Shown: piece by piece, positions 54,932 through 62,738 of the stretch
How the letters are laid out: each line of letters begins with the position of its first letter
Numbering within the stretch: position 1 is the stretch's first letter
NCBI GenBank assembly: GCA_963795055.1
Contig: CAWCGJ010000025.1
Location: 248,001 to 312,000, forward strand
Direction: 5' to 3'
DNA length: 64,000 nt
DNA from: JASHPR01 sp963795055
GTDB lineage: Bacteria > Actinomycetota > Actinomycetes > Streptosporangiales > Streptosporangiaceae
The notes under the pieces: model-generated
Told to the model about the DNA's origin: nothing
Databases searched by the model: none
What the model saw: the letters and a program-made list of their open reading frames with translations, nothing else
Made by a program: the position numbers and the translations under genes

Positions 54932-56419
54932 GTGAGCGACCTCCCGCGCCGTGCCGTGACGCGAACGGCGAAGCTTGCCACCCTGCCTGTCGGCCTGGCC
55001 GGCCGGACCGCGTGGGGGCTTGGCAAGCGACTGGGCGGGCGTCCGGCCGAAATCGTCGCCCACGAGATCCAGCAGCGGACCGCCGAGCAGATCTTCAAGG
55101 TCCTCGGCGAGCTGAAGGGCGGCGCGCTGAAGCTCGGGCAGGCCCTGTCGATCTTCGAGGCGGCCCTGCCGCCTGAGATAGCCAGCCCCTACCGGGCCAC
55201 GCTGACCAAGCTCCAGGAGGCCGCGCCGCCGCTGCCCGCCGACACCGTGCACAAGGTGCTCGTGGCCGACCTGGGCGCCGACTGGCGGGACAATTTCGCT
55301 GACTTCAACGACAACCCGACCGCGGCCGCCTCCATCGGCCAGGTCCATCGCGCGACCTGGCACGATGGCCGCCAGGTCGCGGTGAAGATCCAGTACCCGG
55401 GGGCCGGGAAGGCGCTGATCAGCGACTTCACTCAGCTCAGCCGACTTGGCCGGCTCTTCAACGTGCTGATGCCCGGGCTCGACGTCAAGCCGCTGCTGGA
55501 CGAACTGCGCAAGAGGGTCGCCGAAGAACTCGACTACCGCCTGGAAGCAGTCTCCCAGGAGGCGTTCGCCGACGCCTACGCCGATGATCCCGAGTTCTTC
55601 GTCCCGCATGTCGTCGCGGCGACCGACCATGTCCTGGTCAGCGAGTGGATGGACGGCACCCCTCTTTCGAAGATCATCGCCGAGGGAACCGCCGAGGAGC
55701 GGAACCGGGCCGGCATCTTGATCGTCCGGTTTCTCTTCTCCGGACCCTCACGGGCGGGCCTGCTGCACGCGGACCCGCACCCCGGTAACTTCCGGCTGCT
55801 CGACGACGGTCGGCTCGGCATCCTGGACTTCGGCGCGGTGGACAGGCTCCCGGACGGATTCCCTCGCTTCTTCGGCAAGCTCCTGCGCCTCATGCACGAA
55901 GACCGTGACATCGAGACCGTGGAGCACGAGCTGCGGGCGCATGGCTTCCTCAAGGAGGGCGTCACCGTCGATCTCGACGCCCTCCACGCCTACCTGGCGC
56001 CGCTGGCCGAACCGTCCCGGGTGGAAACCTTCAAGTTCACCCGGGAGTGGCTGCGGGAAGAGGCGTCCCGGGTGGCCGACGTGAGGTCGGCCGCCATCAG
56101 CCGCCGCCTCAACCTGCCGCCCTCATATATCCTGATCCACCGCGTCTCCACGGCCGGAATCGGGGTGCTCTGCCAGCTCGGGTGCGAGGGTCGTTTCCGC
56201 GCCGAGGTGATCAAGTGGATGCCCGGCTACACCGACCCGCTGGACCCAGTTCCGGATCAGGACGACGACCCGGTCGAGGGCCTGAACGGCACGGCCGGAG
56301 AGCCGGACGGCCCGGCCGACAGCCTGAACGGCACGACCACGGAACTGGACGGCGCGGCTCCCACGGAGCGGGATGATCCCGACGAGGCCAGGGCCGGAGC
56401 GGTCAGCCCCAAGGGCTGA
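54932..56419 (+). CDS. ABC1/UbiB-family atypical kinase
   Basis: A 495-residue AarF/ABC1 kinase-like protein (Rv3197-like). The KxGQ motif (ALKLGQALS, 67-70), the Ala-rich nucleotide loop AAASIGQVHRA, VAVKIQYPG with the kinase Lys, HADPHPGNF and ILDFGAVDR are all present. Family members act as ATPases in isoprenoid-lipid metabolism; in mycobacteria a homologue near whiB7 is linked to macrolide tolerance. A Gly/Asp/Asn-rich acidic tail (about 440-495, with repeated LNGT motifs) follows the domain. Start GTG 54932. A hairpin overlaps its stop codon. Confidence 0.92.
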   Translation: MSDLPRRAVTRTAKLATLPVGLAGRTAWGLGKRLGGRPAEIVAHEIQQRTAEQIFKVLGELKGGALKLGQALSIFEAALPPEIASPYRATLTKLQEAAPPLPADTVHKVLVADLGADWRDNFADFNDNPTAAASIGQVHRATWHDGRQVAVKIQYPGAGKALISDFTQLSRLGRLFNVLMPGLDVKPLLDELRKRVAEELDYRLEAVSQEAFADAYADDPEFFVPHVVAATDHVLVSEWMDGTPLSKIIAEGTAEERNRAGILIVRFLFSGPSRAGLLHADPHPGNFRLLDDGRLGILDFGAVDRLPDGFPRFFGKLLRLMHEDRDIETVEHELRAHGFLKEGVTVDLDALHAYLAPLAEPSRVETFKFTREWLREEASRVADVRSAAISRRLNLPPSYILIHRVSTAGIGVLCQLGCEGRFRAEVIKWMPGYTDPLDPVPDQDDDPVEGLNGTAGEPDGPADSLNGTTTELDGAAPTERDDPDEARAGAVSPKG

Positions 56420-56421
56420 CC
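56401..56421 (+). terminator. Inverted repeat spanning the ABC1-kinase stop codon
   Basis: ggtcagccc, loop caa, gggctgacc: a perfect 9-bp stem that includes the TGA at 56417-56419. It may affect translation termination or mRNA end stability. Confidence 0.5.
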
Positions 56422-56444
56422 CACGCCGGGTGCGGGCAGCACGA

Positions 56445-56474
56445 GGGCCCGGGAAGGCTGACCTTCCCGGGCCC
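56445..56474. terminator. Strong bidirectional terminator-like hairpin
   Basis: gggcccgggaagg, loop ctga, ccttcccgggccc: a perfect 13-bp stem between the convergent ABC1-kinase and 92-residue genes, followed by ttgccgttgt on the plus strand. It probably ends both transcripts. Confidence 0.8.
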
Positions 56475-56488
56475 TTGCCGTTGTCTGA

Positions 56489-56767
56489 CTAGCGAGCCTG
56501 CTCGGCGGCCGACTCACCGTACTCGGAGGCCAGCTCACCGGACTCGGAGGCCAGCCCGCCATGCAGGCGCAGGGCCTCCTCCAGCGAGCGGACCAGCTCG
56601 CGCCGGGCCCGTTCGGTCCGGCGGGCGGCCCGGCCGAGCGCCTGCGCCCGTCGCGCCCGGCGTTCCGACGCGGCCGTCGCCAGCATGGTTCGTTGTCGGT
56701 CTCTAGCCATCTCCTCGTGAACTCGAAACATCTCCTTCACCACCGTTCCTGAAGTTCTCATGTCCAC
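56489..56767 (-). CDS. Small basic/helical hypothetical protein downstream of whiB7
   Basis: Up to 92 residues. A Lys/Arg-rich helical part (HEEMARDRQRTMLATAASE, then RRARRAQALGRAARRTERARRELVRSLEEALRL) is followed by an acidic repeat ASESGELASEYGES. No family recognised. The start is uncertain: GTG 56767, or internal ATGs at 56731 and 56707, the latter with GAGGAG just upstream. It lies 13 bp after whiB7 on the same strand, so it is probably co-expressed with it. Confidence 0.62.
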   Translation of the reverse strand: MDMRTSGTVVKEMFRVHEEMARDRQRTMLATAASERRARRAQALGRAARRTERARRELVRSLEEALRLHGGLASESGELASEYGESAAEQAR

Positions 56768-56780
56768 TCATGGCGGCTGA

Positions 56781-57173
56781 TCAGGCAGCCACCTCGTCCT
56801 TCCTGGGTCGTCCGCGCGGCCGCTTGCGCGGGACGATCTCGCCGCGCAGGAACAGCTGGCCGCCCCAGACTCCCCAGGGCTCCCGGCGCTCGAGCGCCCC
56901 GGCGAGGCACGCCAGGCGGGCCGGGCAGTCCCGGCACATTTCCTTGGCGAACTCCACGTCCTCCGGGGACTCGGCGAAGAACAGATCAGGGTCCTCTGTG
57001 CACGGCAGCGTGTGGCCGGCGGGCACCCCGCCCAGCGTGACCGGGATTCCCGCACCGGGAAGAACCGCCGGGACGACCGACCTCGGGAGCGCCGTGACCT
57101 GCTCGGATACTGCCTCGAACCCCGCCTGTTCCTGCAGAACGGCCGTGGTACCGGGCCGATGCATCGGAGCCAT
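56781..57173 (-). CDS. whiB7: WhiB7 antibiotic-response transcription factor
   Basis: Iron-sulfur regulator that activates intrinsic drug-resistance genes and its own promoter together with the principal sigma factor. The 130-residue protein has cluster cysteines C58, C80, C83 and C89, the sigma-contact turn GVWGG at 101-105 and a C-terminal AT-hook RPRGRPRK (118-125), which is diagnostic of WhiB7. The first 50 residues are a variable extension. The start is ATG 57173 behind GAGAGGGG; ATG 57164 is possible. The order ABC1 kinase-whiB7-uvrD2-mycoredoxin follows Rv3197-Rv3198A. The leader upstream is long and structured. Confidence 0.94.
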   Translation of the reverse strand: MAPMHRPGTTAVLQEQAGFEAVSEQVTALPRSVVPAVLPGAGIPVTLGGVPAGHTLPCTEDPDLFFAESPEDVEFAKEMCRDCPARLACLAGALERREPWGVWGGQLFLRGEIVPRKRPRGRPRKDEVAA

Positions 57174-57237
57174 CCCCTCTCATCTTCTCGTCTTAAGGTC
57201 TCTCACGCGTCTGACAAAACGGTGGCCTCGCATGACG

Positions 57238-57271
57238 AAGGCCGCGGACCCGATTTCGGGTCCGCGGCCTT
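57238..57271 (-). promoter_or_regulatory. 16-bp-stem hairpin in the whiB7 leader (attenuator candidate)
   Basis: aaggccgcggacccga, then tt, then tcgggtccgcggcctt: perfect symmetry, 65 bp upstream of the whiB7 start. On the transcript it is followed 18 bases later by cgttttg. This is the most stable structure in the leader and is the best candidate for a premature terminator. Confidence 0.7.
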
Positions 57272-57284
57272 GAGGGGCTCTTGG

Positions 57285-57304
57285 CCGGCCTATTTCTAGG
57301 CCGG
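57285..57304 (-). promoter_or_regulatory. Second whiB7 leader hairpin, enclosing the leader-ORF stop codon
   Basis: ccggccta, loop tttc, taggccgg. The TAG of the leader ORF (57298-57296) lies at the loop edge, so a ribosome at the stop would melt this hairpin. This resembles translation-coupled attenuation layouts. Confidence 0.6.
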
Positions 57305-57607
57305 TTCTGGTTCCCTCGCTGGATGCGGACCCTTAGCGCCGCCGCTAGCCGCGGCGATACGGGCCATGTAGTTGTTCGGCTTGTACGGCTTGTACGGGCC
57401 GGGCTGCCCAAGCGCGACGCCCAGGCCAGCCGCCGCCCGGCGCTGCCCGAAGACGTCACTGGCCCAGAAAGCACGCGTGCGCCCGACCAGGGCGGGGCCC
57501 GTGTGCGGCTGGGCGGTCCGGACGGCGCCCAGACGCAAGCAGGCACCCGCACCGAACGACGTCCGCGCTGCAGCGGCAGCCTCGAGATCCGAGAGCATGT
57601 TCAGCAT
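57296..57607 (-). CDS. 103-residue ORF in the whiB7 leader
   Basis: ATG 57607 stands eight bases after AGGAAGGAGG, the strongest ribosome site in the region. The product starts MLNMLSDLEAAAAARTSFGAG and contains PYKPYKPNNYMARIAAASG. No family recognised and no membrane segment seen. Third positions are GC-rich, which supports coding. It lies between a probable whiB7-type promoter and the two leader hairpins, so it may be the whiB7 upstream ORF, longer than the short mycobacterial one, or an independent gene. Confidence 0.62.
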   Translation of the reverse strand: MLNMLSDLEAAAAARTSFGAGACLRLGAVRTAQPHTGPALVGRTRAFWASDVFGQRRAAAGLGVALGQPGPYKPYKPNNYMARIAAASGGAKGPHPAREPEPA

Positions 57608-57660
57608 CCTGGGCACCTCCTTCCTCAAGGCGTCGTCGAAAGACCCAAGGACATGGGCAA

Positions 57661-57700
57661 AGCCTACGTAGCCTCTCTAGGACGGGGCAACTTGTTTTTC
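57661..57700 (-). promoter_or_regulatory. Probable WhiB7-dependent promoter of the whiB7 transcript
   Basis: On the minus strand: gaaaaacaag (57700-57691), directly followed by ttgccc (-35-like, 57690-57685), an 18-bp spacer and taggct (-10-like, 57666-57661). An AT-rich block just upstream of -35 is the known mark of WhiB7-activated promoters; in this GC-rich region the A-run stands out. Inference from motif only. Confidence 0.5.
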
Positions 57701-57741
57701 GCGGCTCTTTCCGCGGTGGCGCGGGGGACGGCCCGGGACGC

Positions 57742-58599
57742 TCAGGAGGTGCGGACCAGCCCTTCTTGCACCACCGAGACCACGAGTTCGCCGTCGCTGG
57801 TGTACATCTCGCCGCGCGCGAGCCCGAGGGCTCCCTGGGCGACGGGAGAGTCCTGCGCGTACAGCAGCCAGCGGTCGGCCCGGAACGGGCCGTGGAACCA
57901 CATCGCATGATCCAGGCTGGCCCCCGTGGTCCGCCCGTCCGCCCAGGACAGGCCGTGCGCGAGCAGCACCGAGTCCAGCAGGGTCATGTCGGACGCGTAG
58001 GTCACCAGGCACACGTGGAGCAGCGGATCGTCGGGCAGGTCACCGTCGGCCCGGAGCCAGACCAAGTTGCGCGTGGTCCGCAGCGAGGGATCGCGCTCGG
58101 CCTCGAAGGTCAGCGGCCCGATGTGCCGGATGTCGATCGGGTTGCCGCCGTACCATTCGCGGACGGACGGGCCGAACAGCTTTTCCATCCGCTCGGCGGT
58201 CGGGGGTATCGCGTCCGGCGGCGGCACCTCGGGCATCGGGTCGGCATGCGCGACGCCCGGCTCGCGGCGGTGGAACGACGCGGAGAGCGTGAAGATCGTC
58301 TTGCCGTGCTGAATGGTCGTCACCCGGCGGGTGGTGAACGAGCGGCCGTCGCGGACCCGCTCCACCAGGTAGATCAGCGGGACCGTGGGGTCGCCCGGCC
58401 GGATGAAGTAGGCGTGCAGCGAGTGCACCGGGCGGTCTTCCGGCACCGTGCGGCCGGCCGCGACCAGCGCCTGGCCCGCGACCTGGCCACCGAACACGCG
58501 CTGCCGGCGCTCGCCTTCCGGGCTGCGCCCGCGGAAAATGTCGACCTCGATCTGCTCCAGGTTGAGCAGCTCAACCACCCGGTCGAGAGCCTCGCTCAT
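57742..58599 (-). CDS. tesB: Acyl-CoA thioesterase II
   Basis: Hydrolyses acyl-CoA to free fatty acid and CoA. The 285-residue double-hotdog protein has FGGQVAGQALVAAGRTV and HSLHAYFIRPGDP in the first repeat, FTTRRVTTIQHGKTIFTLSASFH, and SLDHAMWFHGPFRADRWLLYAQDSP in the second, with the catalytic Asp of DHAMWFH. It ends GELVVSVVQEGLVR. Start ATG 58599, 10 bp after the uvrD2 stop, so it is in the same transcript. Confidence 0.93.
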   Translation of the reverse strand: MSEALDRVVELLNLEQIEVDIFRGRSPEGERRQRVFGGQVAGQALVAAGRTVPEDRPVHSLHAYFIRPGDPTVPLIYLVERVRDGRSFTTRRVTTIQHGKTIFTLSASFHRREPGVAHADPMPEVPPPDAIPPTAERMEKLFGPSVREWYGGNPIDIRHIGPLTFEAERDPSLRTTRNLVWLRADGDLPDDPLLHVCLVTYASDMTLLDSVLLAHGLSWADGRTTGASLDHAMWFHGPFRADRWLLYAQDSPVAQGALGLARGEMYTSDGELVVSVVQEGLVRTS

Positions 58600-58608
58600 G
58601 ATCGCGTG

Positions 58609-60522
58609 TCACCCGCCCTTTCTTCCGCTCGCCTCCGGGGCTGTGTTGGCTTTGAGCCTCCGGGCCGCTTTGAGGCGTCTCCTTCCCTCGTCGCTCGTCG
58701 CTGGCGCTCCTCGCTCCTCAGTCCAGGCGACGCCGCGGCCCTTTGGCTCGGCCCAGGCGGCACTGCGGCCCTTTGGCTCGGCCAGAGCACCGCGGCGGAC
58801 GCGGGGGCGGATCTCCTCGATGAACCTGGACGGCTTGCGGGCGTGCCCGCCGCCGGCCGACCTGGCCAGCGCCCACGACAGGCAGACGAGGTCGCGGGCC
58901 CTGGTCACCCCGACGTAGAGCAGCCGCCGCTCCTCCTCGATGGCCTCATCGGTCTGCGCGTGCACGATCGGCAGCATTCCGTCGGTGAGCCCGGCCAGGA
59001 ACACCACGTCCCACTCCAGCCCCTTGGCCGCGTGCAGCGAGGCCAGGGTGACTCCGTCCAGCACCGGCGCGTGCCCGATCGCGCTGCGCGCGGCCAGCTC
59101 GGCGGCGAGGTCGGCGAGTGAGGCTCCGGGCGACGCGGCGAAGTAGTCGTCGGCCAGCTGGGCCAGCGCTTCCAGCGACTCCCACCGCTCCCGCGCCTGG
59201 CCCCGGCCGGTCGGCGGCTGCGGGCTCAGCCCGATGCCGGACAGCACCGCCCGGGCCTGGACGGCTGCCTCCTCATCGGCCGACGCCGATCGCGCCGCGG
59301 CCCGCAGCAGGCCGAGCCCCTGACGCACCTCGGGCCGGTCGAAGAACCGTTCCGCGCCTCGGACCAGGAACGGCACGCCGGCGTCGCTGAGGGCCTGCTC
59401 GAACAGCGGCGTCTGGGCGTTGGTCCGCACCAGTACCGCGATCTGGCGCGCCGTGGTCCCGGACCGGATCAGCGCCGCGGCCCGCTGCGCCACCGCCGCG
59501 GCTTCTTCCGGCTCATCGCCGTATTCCGCGAACTCCGGCTCGGGGCCCGCAGGCCGCTGGGCCGCGAGCGTGGCCCGGTCCGCGCGCCGGAACCTGCCGC
59601 CAAGCTGGTTGGCCAGCGCGACCACCTCGGGCGTGGACCGGTAGTTGCGCACCAGCCTGATCACGGTCGCGTCAGGGAACTCGGCCGCGAACCCGGTCAG
59701 GTAGGAAGGGGTGGCGCCGGTGAAGGAAAAGATTGTCTGCCTCGGGTCGCCGACCACGCAGACGTCCTCCCGGTCGGCGGTCCAGGCGTCGAGCAGCATC
59801 TTCTGCAGCGGGTTGACGTCCTGATACTCGTCCACGACGAAGTACGCGTACCGGTCCCGCACGGCCGCGGCGGCGGGCGGGTGCTCGGCCAGGATCGCCG
59901 CGGTGAGCTCCAGCACGGACTCAAAGTCGACCAGGTGCCGCTCGCGGCGCAGCTCCTCATAGGCGGCGTACAGCCGGGACAGCAGGGCCGGGCGGAGCGG
60001 CTGCGTCCGGGCCGCCTTGGAGCTTTCCTGCGGGTACAGCTCGGGGCCGACGCCGGTGACCTTGGCCCATTCGATCTCGCCGGCCGCGTCGCGCAGCTCG
60101 GGCAGGCTCAGCTGCAGCCGCAGCCGGCGGGCCGCGTCGGCCACCAGGCTGACCTTGGAGTCGACCACCCGCGGCGGCGGCCCGCCCACCGTCAGCGGCC
60201 AGAAGTGGCTGAGCTGCCGCAGCGCGGCCGCGTGGAAGGTCCGCGCCTGGACCCGCTCCAGCCCGCCGCCCGGCATGACCTCGCGGCCCAGCAGCCGCAG
60301 CCGCCCGCGCAGCTCGCCGGCGGCGCGGGTGGTGAACGCGACGGCCAGGACGCGGGCCGGGTCTACCACGCCGGTCGCCACCGCGTAGGCGATGCGGTGC
60401 GCGACCGCACGGGTCTTGCCGGTGCCGGCCCCGGCCAGCACGCAGACCGGACCGCGGGCGGTGAGCGCGACCTCCCGCTGCTCAGGGTCGAGCGCGGCCA
60501 GCACCGCGTCCGCGGAATCCAT
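58609..60522 (-). CDS. uvrD2: UvrD2-like ATP-dependent DNA helicase with atypical C-terminus
   Basis: Superfamily 1A helicase, 637 residues from ATG 60522. Motifs: GAGTGKT 31-37, VDEYQD near 229, GDPRQTIFSFTG, LVRNYRSTPEVV, LASLHAAKGLEWD and RRLLYVGVTRARDLV. Mycobacterial UvrD2 continues with an HRDC domain and a tetracysteine motif; here both are missing. After KPSRFIEEIRPRVRR the protein ends in about 60 residues (EPKGRSAAWAEPKGRG…KANTAPEASGRKGG) encoded entirely by the dispersed repeat copy C. Truncation by repeat invasion or natural absence of HRDC are both possible. Position beside mycoredoxin matches Rv3198c. Confidence 0.9.
   Translation of the reverse strand: MDSADAVLAALDPEQREVALTARGPVCVLAGAGTGKTRAVAHRIAYAVATGVVDPARVLAVAFTTRAAGELRGRLRLLGREVMPGGGLERVQARTFHAAALRQLSHFWPLTVGGPPPRVVDSKVSLVADAARRLRLQLSLPELRDAAGEIEWAKVTGVGPELYPQESSKAARTQPLRPALLSRLYAAYEELRRERHLVDFESVLELTAAILAEHPPAAAAVRDRYAYFVVDEYQDVNPLQKMLLDAWTADREDVCVVGDPRQTIFSFTGATPSYLTGFAAEFPDATVIRLVRNYRSTPEVVALANQLGGRFRRADRATLAAQRPAGPEPEFAEYGDEPEEAAAVAQRAAALIRSGTTARQIAVLVRTNAQTPLFEQALSDAGVPFLVRGAERFFDRPEVRQGLGLLRAAARSASADEEAAVQARAVLSGIGLSPQPPTGRGQARERWESLEALAQLADDYFAASPGASLADLAAELAARSAIGHAPVLDGVTLASLHAAKGLEWDVVFLAGLTDGMLPIVHAQTDEAIEEERRLLYVGVTRARDLVCLSWALARSAGGGHARKPSRFIEEIRPRVRRGALAEPKGRSAAWAEPKGRGVAWTEERGAPATSDEGRRRLKAARRLKANTAPEASGRKGG
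58625..58783 (-). repeat. Dispersed repeat, copy C (inside the 3' end of uvrD2)
   Basis: Inverted relative to copies A and B. On the minus strand: gagccaaagggccgc twice, then tggactgaggagcgag, gagcgacgagggaagg, cctcaaagcggcccgga and ccccggaggcgagcgga. It encodes the last ~55 residues of UvrD2. Confidence 0.82.
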
Positions 60523-60677
60523 GGGCGCACCTTCCGGCGTCTGCTCTCGCTGTTTCCTTCCGGCCGCCATCTTTCCGCATGCCACCGACGCCGGACGGCA
60601 CGACGTCCCGGGAAGCCCACGAGGCGTTTACGAGTTAGTAAGGTTCGGTACTGAGCAAGTGAAGGGGAGGACGGCCG

Positions 60678-60932
60678 ATGACTCAGCCGCTGACCATGTA
60701 CACCACGCCCTGGTGCGGGTACTGCAAGCGGCTCAAGCGCCAGCTGGCGGCCGATGGCATCGAGATGACCGAGATCGACATCGAGCAGGACCACGAGGCC
60801 GCCGAGTTCGTCATGAGCGTGAACGGCGGCTTCCAGACCGTGCCAACGGTTGTCTTCCCTGACGGCAGCGCGCTTACGAACCCTTCGGCGGCCACGGTGA
60901 AGGCGCGCCTGCATGAACTGGCAGCGCTCTGA
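60678..60932 (+). CDS. mrx1: Mycoredoxin/glutaredoxin-like protein
   Basis: Eighty-four-residue thioredoxin-fold protein that reduces mycothiol mixed disulphides. It has the active site Cys13-Gly-Tyr-Cys16 in YTTPWCGYCKRLKRQL, the cis-Pro in FQTVPTVVFPDG and TNPSAATVKARL. GGGGAGG precedes ATG 60678. It corresponds to Rv3198A. It is divergent from uvrD2 (155 bp between starts) and its stop overlaps the next start as TGATG. Confidence 0.94.
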   Translation: MTQPLTMYTTPWCGYCKRLKRQLAADGIEMTEIDIEQDHEAAEFVMSVNGGFQTVPTVVFPDGSALTNPSAATVKARLHELAAL

Positions 60933-61567
60933 TGTCCAAGAAGGGCCACCGAACGCCCTCCAGCGTGGCTGAGCCGGGTATCGCGGAGGCGGGCCAGGTC
61001 CCGGCCGGCGCGCTGGGAGCCGTGCCTGGCGCGGACGGTTACGGCGACCCGTCCGCGCTGGCCCTGTCCAGCGCGCCGCCCGCGCCGGGCGAGGAAGCCG
61101 TGGTCCGCCGGACTGCGGACGGGTGGCGGGTCGGCGATGACGAGCTGCCCGACCTCACCTGCGCGATGGTGCTGGCCGACCTGCTGGCCGCCGAGCTGCC
61201 CACCGAGATCCAGCCGGCGATCCCGCCCGCTCCGGCCAGCCCGCCGGCCCGCGAGCCGCCGACCGTGGCGGAGGAGGCGCACCGGCTGCGGACGACCGTC
61301 GGTCAGCTCGAGCACGCGCTGACGGCGCGCATCCGCATCGAGCAGGCCATCGGGGTGCTGGCCGAGCGTCACCGCATCCGCCCCCGTCAGGCCTTCGAAC
61401 AGCTCAGGGCCGCCGCCCGGAACCGGGGGCGCAAGGTCATCGATATCGCGACCGACGTAGTGGCCAGCGCCACGAACCCGCTGCTGCAACTGCCCGAGGA
61501 ACTCTCCCGGCAGCGCTCGGGTCCGCGGCACGCCAGGAATCCCCGTCGGGCCCTGCACTCCGAATGA
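60932..61567 (+). CDS. ANTAR-domain protein
   Basis: A 211-residue protein with a Pro/Ala-rich N-terminal two-thirds and an ANTAR RNA-binding domain at about 125-180: LRTTVGQLEHALTARIRIEQAIGVLAERHRI and AFEQLRAAARNRGRKVIDIATDVV. ANTAR domains bind twin hexaloop hairpins and cause antitermination. No receiver or GAF domain is evident. Start ATG 60932 shares a base with the mycoredoxin stop (TGATG), so translation is coupled. The RNA target is unknown. Confidence 0.86.
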   Translation: MSKKGHRTPSSVAEPGIAEAGQVPAGALGAVPGADGYGDPSALALSSAPPAPGEEAVVRRTADGWRVGDDELPDLTCAMVLADLLAAELPTEIQPAIPPAPASPPAREPPTVAEEAHRLRTTVGQLEHALTARIRIEQAIGVLAERHRIRPRQAFEQLRAAARNRGRKVIDIATDVVASATNPLLQLPEELSRQRSGPRHARNPRRALHSE

Positions 61568-61580
61568 TCGTGCCCAGGAG

Positions 61581-62738
61581 TTAGCCGACGGCGAGCACGA
61601 CGCCGGGATGCTGCCAGGGGCGGGTGAAGCCGACCGGATTCTCGTCGCCGGGCGCCGCCGCGCTGGTCCCGAACGCGGAGATGCGGATCGGGAAGCCCGT
61701 GGCGTAGGCCTCGACCATCTTGTCGGGGCCGATCACCAGGCCGACGTGACCCGGCGCGGCGGCGGTCCCGTCGGCGCCGGCGAAGAAGACCAGGTCCCCG
61801 GGCTCCACCTGGCTGGCCGGTACCTGCGGTCCCCAGAGGAACTGCTGGTCCGCGGTGCGCGGGATGAACACGCCCGCCGCCCGGTAGGCCATCATCGCCA
61901 GGCCGGAGCAGTCGTAGGCGTCCGGCCCGGTCCCGCCCCATTGGTACGGCTTGCCGAGCTGGGCCTCGGCAAAGGAGATGGCCACCGCCACCGTGTGGTT
62001 GGGCGCCTGCGTGGTGTCGGCGGCGGTATTGACGCCCGGCAGGCAGCTCGGGACGTTGGCCACGGTCACCGGGGCGACCGTGAAGCCGCCGCTCGCGTAG
62101 GTCCCGGCGAAGTGCAGCACGAGCTGCACGTAGGACTGCAGGTGGTTATAGGCGAAGATCGCGCCTGAGACGTTGGTCTGCACCCCGTTCGCGACCAGCA
62201 TCTTGGCCGCGCCGGCGATCGCGTCGGCCGGGTCGTAGACGCTCGCGATCCCGTCGCCGTCGCCGTCGGTGGCTATGCCGTTGACGTGCTCGCTGGCCGG
62301 GTGCACCGGCGCGCCGCCCCACTCGTTGCCCGCGGCGCCGCCGATCCCTATCTGCATCGGGCCGGCCGCGCCGAACGCGTTCGAGCCGCTGTGCACCCCG
62401 GGCAGGGTGGAACGGCCGTCGTCGCTCTCCACCTCGCCGATGCCGGCCAGCACCACCCACGGGACGCCGTACTTCTTCCCCATCTCCTGGAACAGGGCGA
62501 GGTAGTTGGCCGGGATCGAGTTGCGAGCATCCGAGCTGGCCACGGGCTGCTGCGCGCCGCCCTGCGCGGCCGAGCAGCCGCTGCCCGACTCGAACAGCAG
62601 CCCGCTGCCCCCCACGACGAGCATTGGGGTGATGATGAGCCCGAGCAAGGCCAGTCCGCCGACGACGACCAGCACGAGCACCGCGCCGCGGCCGGGGCCG
62701 CTTCGCCCCGGGCCGGCGCGGCTCCACCGCCCGGTCAT
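61581..62738 (-). CDS. Membrane-anchored lytic transglycosylase-like / NlpC-P60 (C40) peptidase
   Basis: Cell-wall hydrolase of 385 residues. A membrane helix (about 19-42), a lysozyme-like domain (about 75-215: YLALFQEMGKKYGVPWVVLAGIGEVESDDG, GPMQIGIGG, AFAYNHLQSY-type ending) and a C-terminal NlpC/P60 domain with catalytic Cys277 in YDCSGLAMMAYRAAG and the His of APGHVGLVIG. Such two-domain enzymes accompany conjugation and type IV-like machinery in Gram-positives, where they open peptidoglycan. ATG 62738 overlaps the upstream stop (ATGA). Confidence 0.9.
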   Translation of the reverse strand: MTGRWSRAGPGRSGPGRGAVLVLVVVGGLALLGLIITPMLVVGGSGLLFESGSGCSAAQGGAQQPVASSDARNSIPANYLALFQEMGKKYGVPWVVLAGIGEVESDDGRSTLPGVHSGSNAFGAAGPMQIGIGGAAGNEWGGAPVHPASEHVNGIATDGDGDGIASVYDPADAIAGAAKMLVANGVQTNVSGAIFAYNHLQSYVQLVLHFAGTYASGGFTVAPVTVANVPSCLPGVNTAADTTQAPNHTVAVAISFAEAQLGKPYQWGGTGPDAYDCSGLAMMAYRAAGVFIPRTADQQFLWGPQVPASQVEPGDLVFFAGADGTAAAPGHVGLVIGPDKMVEAYATGFPIRISAFGTSAAAPGDENPVGFTRPWQHPGVVLAVG

